Source of the DNA: Thermohalobaculum sp039027855
GTDB taxonomy: Bacteria > Pseudomonadota > Alphaproteobacteria > Rhodobacterales > Rhodobacteraceae
DNA length: 64,000 nucleotides
Direction of reading: 5' to 3'
Assembly: GCA_039027855.1 (NCBI GenBank)
Contig: JBCCJI010000013.1
Location: forward strand, 1 to 64,000
Shown: positions 27,091-36,479 of the stretch, piece by piece
How the letters are laid out: the number at the start of each line of letters is the position of its first letter
Numbering within the stretch: position 1 is the first letter of the stretch
The notes under the pieces: model-generated
What the model was told of the DNA's origin: nothing
What the model saw: only the letters and a program-made list of their open reading frames with translations
The model's database searches: none
Program-made: the position numbers and the translations under genes

Positions 27091-28494
27091 TCAATCCACG
27101 GGGAATAGGTTCTCCCAGGCCCGTATCAGCACGTCCGGGGTCAGCGCCGGCGCCATGCCCTCAAAGGCGCAGATCGCCCGCGCCTGGTCGCAGAAGAAGC
27201 GCGGATGGAACGCCTGCATCCGCTTGCCATGATTCTCGTAGAGCTCGCTCAGCACGAACTGCAGCGTCTCCTCGGTCAGGGCCATGTTCGCCCGCTTGGC
27301 CGTCGTCGCGAAGATCTTGAGAAAGGTCTGCAGATCGGGGCTGTCGACGAGGATCTTGTAGCGGAGCCGCCGGAGCGCCGCATCGTCGACCAGTTCGCTC
27401 GGCGCGATGTTGGTGGAGAAGACGACGAGGCTGTCGAAAGGGATCAGGAACTTGCGGCCGGTGTTCAGTGACAGGAAGTCCTCGCCGCTCTCCAGCGGGA
27501 TGATCATGCGGTTGATGATCTCCTGTGGATGCTGTCGCTGCCGGCCGAAATCGTCGATTACCAGAACGCCCCCCGCGGCTTTGGCCTGCATCGGCGCCTC
27601 GTAGACCCGGCTGACCGGCGAATAGGCGAGGTCGAGCATGTCGAGCGTCAGCTCACCGCCCGCGATCAGCTTTGGCCGTTTGCAGGCGACCCAGCGCGGG
27701 TCGATACCGCGTGCCCGCCTCAGCGCCGTGCTGCCGCCCGCCAGTCGCTGTGCTTCCGCCGCCGGCAGGGCCGCGTGCACGGCCGGGTCGTAGAGGGTGA
27801 TGATCTGGCGGTCGACCTCGATCGCGTAGGGGATCCAGACATGATGGCCAAAGGCCTGGCAAAGCGCCTCGGCAATCGAGGACTTCCCGTTGCCCGGCGG
27901 ACCATAAAGCAGCATCGAGCTGCCGGAGTTGGCCGCCGGGCCCAAGCGTGTCATCACCGCTTCGGACAGGGTCAGGCGCGAGAACACCCGCTCCAGTACC
28001 GGGCGCTGCAGCGTCTCGCCCCGGATCGACTGGCGCGAGACCTGGAAGGCATACTGCTCCATCGGTACCGGGGCGGGGCCCACATAATCGGACTGCGACA
28101 GCGCCTGCAGCGCCCGCTCGCGCCCACCCGCGGTCAGCGCCCAGCGCATCTCGGCCGTCACCGAAGCCTCGGCCTGCCCCTTGGCCTCGACCAGCCGGGC
28201 ATCGCGGGCTTTGTCGATCAGCTCGGTCAGCAGCGTCATGGGCAGGCAGAGCGCCTCGGCCAGCTGGCTGGGCCGCTCGATGGCGAGACGATACATCGTC
28301 TTGCACATCAGCCCCTCGAGCAGGGCGTGCGGCAGACCCGTCTCGGCGAGGGTGGTCGGCTCGGGCGGGCTTGGCGGCGGGCGGCCGGTGGTCTCCGCCC
28401 CAAGCGCCGCCCCACGCGCTGGCTGCGCCGCTGCCCCGCTCTCCCCACGGGTCGCCGGCTCGCCCGCTGCGACCTGTGCTGACGTCTCGCCCAT
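27091..28494 (-). CDS. AAA+ ATPase with N-terminal helical domain, function unknown
   Basis: A 467-residue soluble protein. Residues 1-45 are Pro/Ala-rich and disordered, 50-130 look like a winged-helix or helical adaptor, and the AAA+ core has Walker A GPPGNGKSS at 198-206 and Walker B VLVIDDFGRQ at 310-319, with an arginine-finger-like ALRRLRYKI at about 388-396. The bacterial relatives I know of are annotated only as chaperone-like ATPases, sometimes near pilus genes. No pilus or secretion gene is adjacent here. It sits between the GtrB-like and amidase genes, all on the minus strand. Confidence 0.8.
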   Translation of the reverse strand: MGETSAQVAAGEPATRGESGAAAQPARGAALGAETTGRPPPSPPEPTTLAETGLPHALLEGLMCKTMYRLAIERPSQLAEALCLPMTLLTELIDKARDARLVEAKGQAEASVTAEMRWALTAGGRERALQALSQSDYVGPAPVPMEQYAFQVSRQSIRGETLQRPVLERVFSRLTLSEAVMTRLGPAANSGSSMLLYGPPGNGKSSIAEALCQAFGHHVWIPYAIEVDRQIITLYDPAVHAALPAAEAQRLAGGSTALRRARGIDPRWVACKRPKLIAGGELTLDMLDLAYSPVSRVYEAPMQAKAAGGVLVIDDFGRQRQHPQEIINRMIIPLESGEDFLSLNTGRKFLIPFDSLVVFSTNIAPSELVDDAALRRLRYKILVDSPDLQTFLKIFATTAKRANMALTEETLQFVLSELYENHGKRMQAFHPRFFCDQARAICAFEGMAPALTPDVLIRAWENLFPVD

Positions 28495-28556
28495 GCCGTC
28501 CCCCTGCCCCGCCGCTCAGAGCGCGGATTGGACAGGGTTTGGCTTAAGAAACGGCT

Positions 28557-29993
28557 TCAGCCTGCCGCAGCGGCCAGCGACGCGATATCGGGCACGGGAC
28601 GCGCGCTCTCGGGGGTGAGCGCCAAGGCCCGCTCGACCGCAATCGCAGCGGCAAGGGTCGCGGCGTCGCTGCGGCAGGGGCCGATGACCTGCAGCCCGAA
28701 CGGCATGCTGAGGCCGTCACGCCCCGCCGGGATCGCTGCCGCCGTCGCGAGACAAAGCGTCGGCGCATAGGCCAGCGCGAGCCAGCGCATATAGGTATCC
28801 ATCGCGACACCTCCGACCGTCACAGGAAACAGCGTCTCGTGGGGAAAGGGCGATACCGACGCCGCCGGCGCGAGCAAGACGTCGACCCCGTCGAAGAACG
28901 CCGTGAAGCGACGATAGGCGGCGGCCTGCTCCGCCTCAGCGCGGGCGACCTGCCTGATGCTGACACGCTCAGCCCGGTCGACATTGTCGAGAAGGTTGGT
29001 GTCGAGCCGCGCCCGGTCGCGTTCGACGAGATCGGCAAAACCGGCGAGAAAGGCGACGGCCCGGGTTGCCTCCAGCATGTCGTGCACCGGGCCGAAATCG
29101 GGGCAGCTCTCGATCAGCTGCGCCCCCATATCCGACAGGATGGCCAGGCGCCGATCAAAGGCCGCTCGGATCTCGGCATCGACCGCCGCACAACCGAGAT
29201 CGGGCGAGACCGCGATGCGGATCGCGGTGACATCGGGTACGGTCGCCGGTGAGAGCGGCCCCGGCCGGCTCCAAGGATCACGGTCGTCGTGGAACGCCAT
29301 CGCCGCGAGCATCAAGGCGCAATCCTCGGCCGAGCGTGCCATGGGCCCGTTGACCGCCCAGGGCTGCAGCACGGTCGCCGCGCCCGTCATCGGCACGGTG
29401 CCTGGCGACGGGCGAAACCCCGCCACGCCACAGAACGCCGCCGGCGTGCGCAGCGACCCCCCATAATCCGACCCCGTGGCCAGCGGCGCCATGCCCGTCG
29501 CGACCGCCACGGCCGAGCCCCCGGACGACCCCGATGGCGTGCGCGTCGGATCGAACGGATTGCCCGTCGCCCCCCAGACGCGGTTTTTCGTATTGGCGCC
29601 GGTCCCGAACTCCGGCTGGTTGGTGCGGGCGTAGAGCAAAGCGCCCGCGGCTCTCAGACGCGCGATCATCGGGTCGTCATGGGTGGCCGGCGCATCCTCC
29701 GCGTGGACCAGCGAGCCATGCGTGCTGCACAGCCCCGCCACGGCACGGTTGTCCTTGATCGCGATGGGCAGGCCATGCAGCGGGCCGAGGGCATCCCCGC
29801 CCTTCACCGCGCGCGATGCAGCCTCCGCCTGCGCGCGGCCCAGCGTCCGGTCACCATGCACGACGGCATTCAGCGCCGGGTTCACCGCATCCTCCCGCGC
29901 GGTGCAGCTTTCGAACAGATCGACCGGGTCGAGACGCCCTGCCCCGATCAGCCGCCGCGCTTCGAGAGCGCTCAGATCGCAGGGCTCGGTCAT
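28557..29993 (-). CDS. Amidase-signature family enzyme
   Basis: A 478-residue hydrolase with the Ser-cisSer-Lys triad: K80 (PIAIKDN), the TPSGSSGGSA glycine/serine stretch at 152-161 and the nucleophile S180 (GSDYGGSLR). Length is typical of AS-family amidases. I chose the ATG at 29993, preceded by GAGGACGAG; a longer frame upstream has no support. It cleaves an amide or carbamate; the substrate cannot be predicted and the enzyme lacks the operon context of a GatA. It is divergent from a cytochrome P450 across 214 bp in which I found no clear regulatory motif. Confidence 0.88.
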   Translation of the reverse strand: MTEPCDLSALEARRLIGAGRLDPVDLFESCTAREDAVNPALNAVVHGDRTLGRAQAEAASRAVKGGDALGPLHGLPIAIKDNRAVAGLCSTHGSLVHAEDAPATHDDPMIARLRAAGALLYARTNQPEFGTGANTKNRVWGATGNPFDPTRTPSGSSGGSAVAVATGMAPLATGSDYGGSLRTPAAFCGVAGFRPSPGTVPMTGAATVLQPWAVNGPMARSAEDCALMLAAMAFHDDRDPWSRPGPLSPATVPDVTAIRIAVSPDLGCAAVDAEIRAAFDRRLAILSDMGAQLIESCPDFGPVHDMLEATRAVAFLAGFADLVERDRARLDTNLLDNVDRAERVSIRQVARAEAEQAAAYRRFTAFFDGVDVLLAPAASVSPFPHETLFPVTVGGVAMDTYMRWLALAYAPTLCLATAAAIPAGRDGLSMPFGLQVIGPCRSDAATLAAAIAVERALALTPESARPVPDIASLAAAAG

Positions 29994-30207
29994 CTCGTCC
30001 TCCAGACATCGCAGGGCCCCAGCGTTGAGGCAGCGCCGCGTAGCCCGCAAGGGGGAGATCGGTTTCAAACCGCATTGCTGCGCTGGACAGATCGGCCTTC
30101 CGGGCGCCGAATGCGGTCGGCCACGGCGGATCGCCCAACGCTGCGAAACGGCAGGGCGATGGGCCAATCAGGGGGAAGCGCCGAGCACACGCGCCTGGAG
30201 GGATGCC

Positions 30208-31662
30208 GTGAACGCCGAGCCTGCCATCCGACGCCCGAGCGGCGCGGCCGAACCCGGCGTGACGGCCGATCGCGCCGCTGCAGGCGCGGCCCTTTACCGA
30301 CCACCCGCCCCGTGGCCGGTCTCGCCCACCCGCGCGCTCTGGCGGGCGATCTCGACCTTTGAACGGGATCTGATCACGCTCCTCCCGGGCGAGGCCTATC
30401 GCGGTCCGCTCGACACCAAGCTCGGCGTGTCGCGCCGCTCGATCTTTCTGATCAATGATCCCGCCACGGTCCAGCGGATCATGGGTCCCGACCGCGCCTT
30501 GTTCCCGAAGAACGACCTGATGGTCGGCGCGCTCAGCCCGCTGGTCGGCGACGGGCTCTTTGTTTCGGACGGCACGGTCTGGGAGCGTCAGCGACGCATG
30601 ATCGACCCGGCCTTTGCCCATATGCGGGTGAACCGCGCCTTCCAGCACATGGCGGCCGCGATGGATGACGGCATCGCGCGGCTGGACAGTGCGGCGGAGG
30701 CCGGCATGCCGCTGTCGCTGGAGGAAGAGATGTCCGGCCTGACCGCCGACATGATCTTCCGCACGATCTTCTCCGAGCGATTGGATGGCAGTGCGGCGAG
30801 CCGGGTGTTCGATGCCTTCGCCCGCTTTCAGATGGCCGTTGCCAATGTCGAGCTCCGCCACCTCCTCCTCAGCCCCGCCTGGACCGAGGTGCGCCAGCCC
30901 CGCCCCGCGCGCGCGGCCGCGGCCGAGATCCGCGAGACCGTGGGCGCGATGCTGGATGCCCGGCGCGCGGCGGCCGACCGCGGAGAGCGGGGCGACGACA
31001 TCGCAGGCGACGTGATCGCCGCACGCGATCCCGAGGACGGCTTGGGCTTCACCCGCGACGAGATGCTCGACCAGCTCGGTGTTTTCTTCCTGGCCGGCCA
31101 CGAGACGACGGCCAGCGCGCTCACCTGGGCGCTGTTCATCCTGTCGCAGCAGCCCGAGACCGTGGCGCGGATGCGCGCGGAGATCCAAGCCGGCGCGGGC
31201 GACGGGCCGCTTAGCGCAAGCGTCGTGAAGCGCCTCACCTTCACCCGCGCGGTGTTCCGCGAGGCACTCAGGCTCTACCCACCGGTCACCTTCCTCGCCC
31301 GCGTCGCCATGCAGAATGCGCGGATCGGCGATCTCGAGATGCCCCGCGGGGCCATGGTGCTGATCAGCCCCTGGACGATCCAGCGGCACGAAGCGCTCTG
31401 GCCCGATGCCGATCGCTTCGATCCCGACCGCTTCACCCCGGGGCGCGAGGACACGGTGCCAAGCGGCGCCTATCTGCCCTTCGGCGGGGGCCCACGGCTC
31501 TGCATCGGTACGGCCTTCGCGATGCTCGAGGCGTCACTGATCCTCGCCGCGATCGTGCGCCGCTACGACCTGGAGGTCGAACGCCCGGAGCGGGTGCGCC
31601 CGGTCGCGAGGCTCACGACCCGCCCGGCGAGCGATATCACGGTGCGCCTGCACAGAGCCTGA
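30208..31662 (+). CDS. Cytochrome P450
   Basis: A 484-residue soluble P450. The I-helix oxygen-activation motif AGHETTAS is at 296-303, the K-helix ExxR at 352-355 (EALRLYP) and the haem-binding loop FGGGPRLCIG has its cysteine at 432. I chose the GTG at 30208 because a GGAGG lies 6 bp upstream; the much longer open frame to the left is antisense to the amidase gene. No ferredoxin or reductase gene is adjacent, so redox partners must come from elsewhere. Subfamily and substrate are unknown. Confidence 0.92.
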   Translation: MNAEPAIRRPSGAAEPGVTADRAAAGAALYRPPAPWPVSPTRALWRAISTFERDLITLLPGEAYRGPLDTKLGVSRRSIFLINDPATVQRIMGPDRALFPKNDLMVGALSPLVGDGLFVSDGTVWERQRRMIDPAFAHMRVNRAFQHMAAAMDDGIARLDSAAEAGMPLSLEEEMSGLTADMIFRTIFSERLDGSAASRVFDAFARFQMAVANVELRHLLLSPAWTEVRQPRPARAAAAEIRETVGAMLDARRAAADRGERGDDIAGDVIAARDPEDGLGFTRDEMLDQLGVFFLAGHETTASALTWALFILSQQPETVARMRAEIQAGAGDGPLSASVVKRLTFTRAVFREALRLYPPVTFLARVAMQNARIGDLEMPRGAMVLISPWTIQRHEALWPDADRFDPDRFTPGREDTVPSGAYLPFGGGPRLCIGTAFAMLEASLILAAIVRRYDLEVERPERVRPVARLTTRPASDITVRLHRA

Positions 31663-31826
31663 CCGCGGCTTCTGCCCGACCCAAACCGCCAGGCGATCCC
31701 GAGGTTCCAGGCTGAGGGTTGGCCCACCGATACCATCGTACCCCTGTCGCGCAGGCGCTCCCCACTGGCGCCCATGCAGAACGCATCGCGGTGACCAGCC
31801 GCGATTCCGCTTGGTTCGGACAGGCC

Positions 31827-32984
31827 TCAAGGCCAGCCGCGGTTGCGTCTCAGCCAGGCATGGGCCGGTTGGACCAGGCTGACCGCGATCAGGATACGCG
31901 CCACGTGATGCGCCGTCACAAAGACCACCGAGATCTCGAGCGACAGGGCGACGAGCGACATCTCGGTCACGCCGCCTGGGGCAAAGGCGAGGAAGATCGC
32001 CTCGGCGCTTTCCCCGACGAAGGGCGCGAGCAACAGACCCAGCAAAAGCGCCAGCAACAGGGCCAGCGTCACCGACACGGCCGCCCAGCCAAGCCCCTTC
32101 AGCGCCTCTCCCCGGCCCATCCCGACAAAACGCACGCCAAGCGCTGTGCCAACCACAAGCTGGGTCAGCGCGATGACACCGGCCGGCACCTGCGCCGCGG
32201 TGATCCCGGCCATATGCACCGCGGCCGAGACCACGATGGGCCCGGTGATGATCGCCGCCGGCATCCCGATGCGCCGCGCGCCCCAATAGCCCAGCGCGGC
32301 CGCCCCGCAGAGCACGAGGATGTCGTAGGAGGTCAGATCAACATCGGCGCCGCCGAGGTCGATCCCGGCGGCACTGCCGACCATCTGCCCCTCATAGGCC
32401 GCCACCGCGAGCGGAACGAGCAGGATCGACATGATGAGGCGCGAGAACTGCAGCAGCGTCAGCGTGGGTGCATGAGCCCCGGCCTTCTCGCCCATCACAA
32501 CGCTCTCGATCAGCCCGCCCGGGATCGCGGCGTACAGAGCCGTCACCCGGTCATAGCCTGCGCCGCGGCGATAGACGAAGAACGACATCAGATGGACGGT
32601 GGGCAGAAAGACCACGAGACCGGCCAGCGTCACCCACCAATACGGCAGCCGCTGCAACAGATCCCCCGTCACCTGTCCGCCGATGGCAACCCCGACCAGA
32701 GGCACCAGCAGGAAGCGCAACGGCTGCGGGAAGCTGAGCGGCTGGTCCCCAAGGCGCGCGCCGCCGATCGCGGCGGCCGCCGTCGCCAGCAGAGCGCCTG
32801 ACATCCAGGGCAGCGGTGCTCCGATCTCGCGCGCGATCAAGGCCCCGATCAGCCCGATCAGGACGGTCAGCGCCAGGGCTCCGAGGGCATGGCCGCTGCC
32901 AAGGATGGTGATCCGCCGTGCCGCCAAGGACTGCCACGGTCCCGGCGTCTTCGGGCCATCGATATCGCCGCTGTCTTCGGTCAT
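31827..32984 (-). CDS. AbrB-family (COG3180) membrane protein
   Basis: A 385-residue polytopic protein with about 10 helices and an internal two-fold repeat: the MSGALLATAAAAIGG region near residue 60 resembles MPAAIITGPIVVSAA near 230. Such duplication defines the AbrB family of putative transporters, once annotated as ammonia monooxygenase. Transport substrate is unknown. It is tail-to-tail with the P450 gene (164 bp between) and followed on its 5' side by 135 bp without a recognisable element before the PLP enzyme. Confidence 0.8.
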   Translation of the reverse strand: MTEDSGDIDGPKTPGPWQSLAARRITILGSGHALGALALTVLIGLIGALIAREIGAPLPWMSGALLATAAAAIGGARLGDQPLSFPQPLRFLLVPLVGVAIGGQVTGDLLQRLPYWWVTLAGLVVFLPTVHLMSFFVYRRGAGYDRVTALYAAIPGGLIESVVMGEKAGAHAPTLTLLQFSRLIMSILLVPLAVAAYEGQMVGSAAGIDLGGADVDLTSYDILVLCGAAALGYWGARRIGMPAAIITGPIVVSAAVHMAGITAAQVPAGVIALTQLVVGTALGVRFVGMGRGEALKGLGWAAVSVTLALLLALLLGLLLAPFVGESAEAIFLAFAPGGVTEMSLVALSLEISVVFVTAHHVARILIAVSLVQPAHAWLRRNRGWP

Positions 32985-33119
32985 GAGCGCTGACCTAGCG
33001 GCCGTCGTCGTCGCAGACCAGTCCCCCCATGTCTCGGCACGGCTCAGGGCCCGGCCCAGGGCCCCGCTCAGGGCAAAGGTCCCAATGGCGCGAAGAGGGG
33101 CTCCGGCGGGTTCGGCCGC

Positions 33120-34337
33120 TCAATCGGTCGCGACCGCGATGGCATGCTCCAGACGGTCGCCCACGGCGCCCGCATCGTCGACACCGACCGATACCCGGAT
33201 GAAGCCCTCCGTGATGCCCAGCGCCAGCCTGGCCTCCAGGCCGATCGCGCGGTGCGAGCTGGATGCTGGATGCGACAGCGTCGTTGCCACATCGCCGAGG
33301 GTCGGGGCGAACGGGATCTCGCGCGCGGCGTTCAGGAAGGCGTTGACCTCGCGCCGGGCGCCTTTCAGCCGAAAGGACAGCATCGAGCCCCATTGCCCGC
33401 CCAGCACCGCCGCCGCCCGGTTGTGGTCGGGATGATCGGTCCGGCCGGGATAAAGCACGGCGTCCACCCCCGGCAGCCCGGCCAGCCGGTCGGCCAGAAC
33501 GGCGGCATTGCGCTGTGCCTCGCGATGGCGCAGCGCGAAGGTCGTCATGCCCCGCTCGGCCAGCCAGCAGTCAAACGGGCTGGCGGTCGTGCCCCAGGTC
33601 TCGCTCGCCTCGTAGATCGCGCGGTTGATCGTGGGATCCTTGGCCGCGACCCAGCCGAGCAGCGCGTCGGAATGACCCGACAACAGCTTGGTGACGGAGT
33701 GCATGACGATATCGGCGCCGCGTTCGAAGGCTGGGAAGCCGAACGGCGTGGTGAAGGTGTTGTCGACGACCAACAGCGCGCCGCTGTCGCGGGCCGCAGC
33801 GGCGATGCCGTCCATATCGGCGATGCGGATCGTTGGGTTGGCGACGACCTCGACCACGATCATGCGGGTCGTGGCACGGAGCGCCTGCCAGACCGTGTCG
33901 CCATCGGTGGTGTCCACCAGCGTCGTCTCGATGCCGAGGCGCGGCAGCTCATGCGTCATGAGCCGCGCCGTGCGGCCATAGAGCTGGTCGGAGGCCACGA
34001 CATGGTCGCCCGATTTCAGACAGCCGAGCAGCAGCGCCGAGATCGCCGCCATGCCCGAGCCCGTCATCGTCCCACCGCCCGCCTCCACCGGCAGGCCTTC
34101 CAGCGCGTCGATCCGCCGGGCAAGCGCCGTGGCGTTCGGGTGACCCTCGCGCGTGTAGGTGTAGCCGGGCGCCTTGCCCTCATAGGCCGCATCCATCGCG
34201 TCGGCATCCGGTGTCGTCCAGACGACCGAGGGCCAGATCGGCGTCACAAGCGGCGATGACGCGGATGCCGGCGCGCTGGGTCGGAGCGGCTGGAACGCGG
34301 TATGGCGTGGCCCAGGGGGCGCAGCATCGTCCATCAT
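33120..34337 (-). CDS. Cys/Met-metabolism PLP-dependent enzyme (cystathionine synthase/lyase type)
   Basis: A 405-residue fold-type I PLP enzyme. YTYTREGHPNATALARRI near residue 58 (phosphate/substrate loop), VVDNTFTTPFG at about 190-200 and the Schiff-base K217 in MHSVTKLLSGHSD place it in the trans-sulfuration family (cystathionine gamma-synthase, beta/gamma-lyase or methionine gamma-lyase). I chose the ATG pair at 34337/34334. It is divergent from a peptide-type ABC importer, which would fit uptake followed by breakdown of a sulfur-containing compound, but that link is inference. Confidence 0.88.
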   Translation of the reverse strand: MMDDAAPPGPRHTAFQPLRPSAPASASSPLVTPIWPSVVWTTPDADAMDAAYEGKAPGYTYTREGHPNATALARRIDALEGLPVEAGGGTMTGSGMAAISALLLGCLKSGDHVVASDQLYGRTARLMTHELPRLGIETTLVDTTDGDTVWQALRATTRMIVVEVVANPTIRIADMDGIAAAARDSGALLVVDNTFTTPFGFPAFERGADIVMHSVTKLLSGHSDALLGWVAAKDPTINRAIYEASETWGTTASPFDCWLAERGMTTFALRHREAQRNAAVLADRLAGLPGVDAVLYPGRTDHPDHNRAAAVLGGQWGSMLSFRLKGARREVNAFLNAAREIPFAPTLGDVATTLSHPASSSHRAIGLEARLALGITEGFIRVSVGVDDAGAVGDRLEHAIAVATD

Positions 34338-34535
34338 CTTGGGCCCCTGTCTCTGCGGCACTGGTTCGGAAAGGTCGCCTTCATCTTTCAGGGTTCCCAG
34401 AGCCGCGCAATCTCGTAAGCTGTCGCCGCGGCACACGACGCCGCGTTGCCCGCCTCGGTCCATGCGACACGCCCCAACCCGCCATGCCTGCAGATCCCGC
34501 CACGATTGCCCGCCTTGCGCGGCGACGCTGTATTG

Positions 34536-35528
34536 ATGGGCAGTGTCTGGGGCATTCTCGCGCAGCGGCTGGCGTTTGGCCTGCTGACGCTTTTTGTCGT
34601 CTCGCTCATCATCTTCGGCGCGATCGAGGCGCTGCCCGGCGATCTGGCAGAGGAGATCCTGGGCCAGTCGGCCACGCCCGAGACAGTGGCAGCATTCCGC
34701 AGGGAGCTTGGTCTCGATCAGCCGGCGCCGCTTCGCTATCTGAGTTGGCTCGGCGGGCTCTTAACCGGCGATCTTGGTAACTCGCTCGCCAATCAACGGC
34801 CGGTGGCCGAGCTGATCAGCGGCAGGCTCGGCAATACGCTGTTCCTCGCGGCGGTGGCGGCGCTTGTCGCGGTGCCGCTATCGATCACGCTCGGCATTCT
34901 CGCCGCGCTCTACCAGGGCTCGATCTACGACCGCGCCGTCAGCGTCTTCACTCTGTCCTCGATCTCGTTCCCCGAGTTTTTCGTGGGCTACATCCTGATC
35001 TTCGCCATGACCGGCTTTGACGCCCCGGCGCTGGTGCAGTGGATCGCGGGGTCTGATACCGGCTTTCGCTCCATGGCCAATGTGGCGCCGGGTGCGGGCC
35101 TCGGAGAGCGGCTCTACGCCATCATCCTGCCGGTGATCGCGCTGACACTGGTGGTTGCCGCGCATATGATGCGGATGACCCGCGCCGCGATCATCGACCT
35201 GATGGCCTCGCCCTATATCGAGATGGCGCGGCTGAAGGGCATCAAACCCGGCCGCGTAATCGTGCACCATGCGCTGCCAAACGCACTGGCGCCGATCATC
35301 AACGTCGTGGCGCTCAACCTCGCCTATCTGGTCACCGGCGTCGTAGTGGTGGAGGTGGTGTTCACCTATCCGGGCCTTGGCCAGTTGATGGTGGACAGCG
35401 TCGGCTCGCGCGATGTGGTGGTTGTGCAGGCGGCCGCGATGATCTTCGCCGCGGCCTATGTGCTGCTAAACCTCACAGCGGATCTGTTGTCGGTGCTGAC
35501 CAATCCGCGGCTGAGGCATCCGCGCTGA
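34536..35528 (+). CDS. DppB/OppB-family ABC transporter permease
   Basis: A 330-residue inner-membrane permease with six helices. The N-terminal RLAFGLLTLFVVSLIIF helix is followed by PGD and the long periplasmic loop of the family; the EAA coupling loop MARLKGIKPGRVIVHHALPN is at about residues 230-249. I chose the ATG at 34536 directly ahead of the first helix. The stop overlaps the next permease by one base (TGATG). It forms the channel of a peptide/nickel/opine-class importer with the following gene. Confidence 0.9.
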   Translation: MGSVWGILAQRLAFGLLTLFVVSLIIFGAIEALPGDLAEEILGQSATPETVAAFRRELGLDQPAPLRYLSWLGGLLTGDLGNSLANQRPVAELISGRLGNTLFLAAVAALVAVPLSITLGILAALYQGSIYDRAVSVFTLSSISFPEFFVGYILIFAMTGFDAPALVQWIAGSDTGFRSMANVAPGAGLGERLYAIILPVIALTLVVAAHMMRMTRAAIIDLMASPYIEMARLKGIKPGRVIVHHALPNALAPIINVVALNLAYLVTGVVVVEVVFTYPGLGQLMVDSVGSRDVVVVQAAAMIFAAAYVLLNLTADLLSVLTNPRLRHPR

Positions 35529-36469
35529 TGGCTGCGGTGATCGGAGCCCTGACCGGACTGCCGACGATCCTGCAGATCGTGGTCATCGTCCTGATCGCCG
35601 TAGCGGCGGCATGGATTTTTCGCGCCGTCCTGACACTGGTGCCGGGCGTGGTTGGTCGGCTGGCCCGGCGCGCGCCGCTAACCGGCAGCCTCGGTGTGCT
35701 GATCGTTCTCATCTATGCCCTCGTCGCGATCTTCGCGCCGGTTCTGGCGCCGTTTGGCGAGCGCGAGGTGGTGGGCGCGCAATACCTGCCCTGGGATGAC
35801 ACCTATCTGCTCGGCACCGATAATCTCGGGCGCGATATGCTGTCTCGCCTGATCTGGGGGGCGCGCAACACCGTCGGCGTGGCGATGCTGACGACCGGGC
35901 TGGCCTTTGTCGCGGGCGCCCTGCCCGGCCTTGTGGCGGCGGCGGTGGGGGGCTGGGTCGACCAGGTGCTGAGCCGCGCGGTCGATGTGCTGATGGCGAT
36001 CCCGCCGCTGATCTTCGCGCTCCTGATGCTCACGATCCTGGACAGCTCGATCATCAACCTGATCCTGGTGATCGCGGTGATCGAGGCGACGCGGGTCTTC
36101 CGCCTCGCCCGCGCGGTCGCCGGCAACGTCGTGGTCATGGACTATATCGAGGCCGCGCGCCTCCGCGGTGAGGGGCTCGGCTGGCTGGTCGGGCGCGAGA
36201 TCCTGCCCAACGTCCTGGCGCCGCTCATGGCGGAGTTCGGCCTCCGCTTCTGCTTTACGATCCTGCTCATTTCGGCGCTCTCGTTCCTCGGTCTCGGCAT
36301 CCAACCGCCGACCGCCGACTGGGGCGCGATGGTGCGCGACAACGCTACGCTGATCACCTTTGGCGACGCGACGCCACTGTTGCCGGCCGCGGCCATCGCC
36401 CTGCTGACGGTCGCGGTGAACTTCGTGGTCGACTGGGCGCTTGGCGAGCGTGCCGGTGTGCAGGTCTGA
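35528..36469 (+). CDS. DppC/OppC-family ABC transporter permease
   Basis: A 313-residue permease partner. The extracellular LLGTDNLGRDMLSRLIWGAR segment (about residues 95-114) is diagnostic of DppC-type subunits, and AARLRGEGLGWLVGREILPN (about 208-227) is the EAA loop. It carries an extra N-terminal helix before the usual RRAPLTGSLG start, so it is slightly longer than average. One-base overlap upstream and 10 bp to the ATPase gene downstream: one operon. No periplasmic binding protein gene is present on either side. Confidence 0.9.
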   Translation: MAAVIGALTGLPTILQIVVIVLIAVAAAWIFRAVLTLVPGVVGRLARRAPLTGSLGVLIVLIYALVAIFAPVLAPFGEREVVGAQYLPWDDTYLLGTDNLGRDMLSRLIWGARNTVGVAMLTTGLAFVAGALPGLVAAAVGGWVDQVLSRAVDVLMAIPPLIFALLMLTILDSSIINLILVIAVIEATRVFRLARAVAGNVVVMDYIEAARLRGEGLGWLVGREILPNVLAPLMAEFGLRFCFTILLISALSFLGLGIQPPTADWGAMVRDNATLITFGDATPLLPAAAIALLTVAVNFVVDWALGERAGVQV

Positions 36470-36479
36470 GAGGAGCGCC

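Noticed and set aside
29851..31389. 512-codon minus-strand open frame opposite the P450
   Set aside because: The plus strand carries all P450 motifs; the antisense frame is His/Arg/Gly-rich and featureless.
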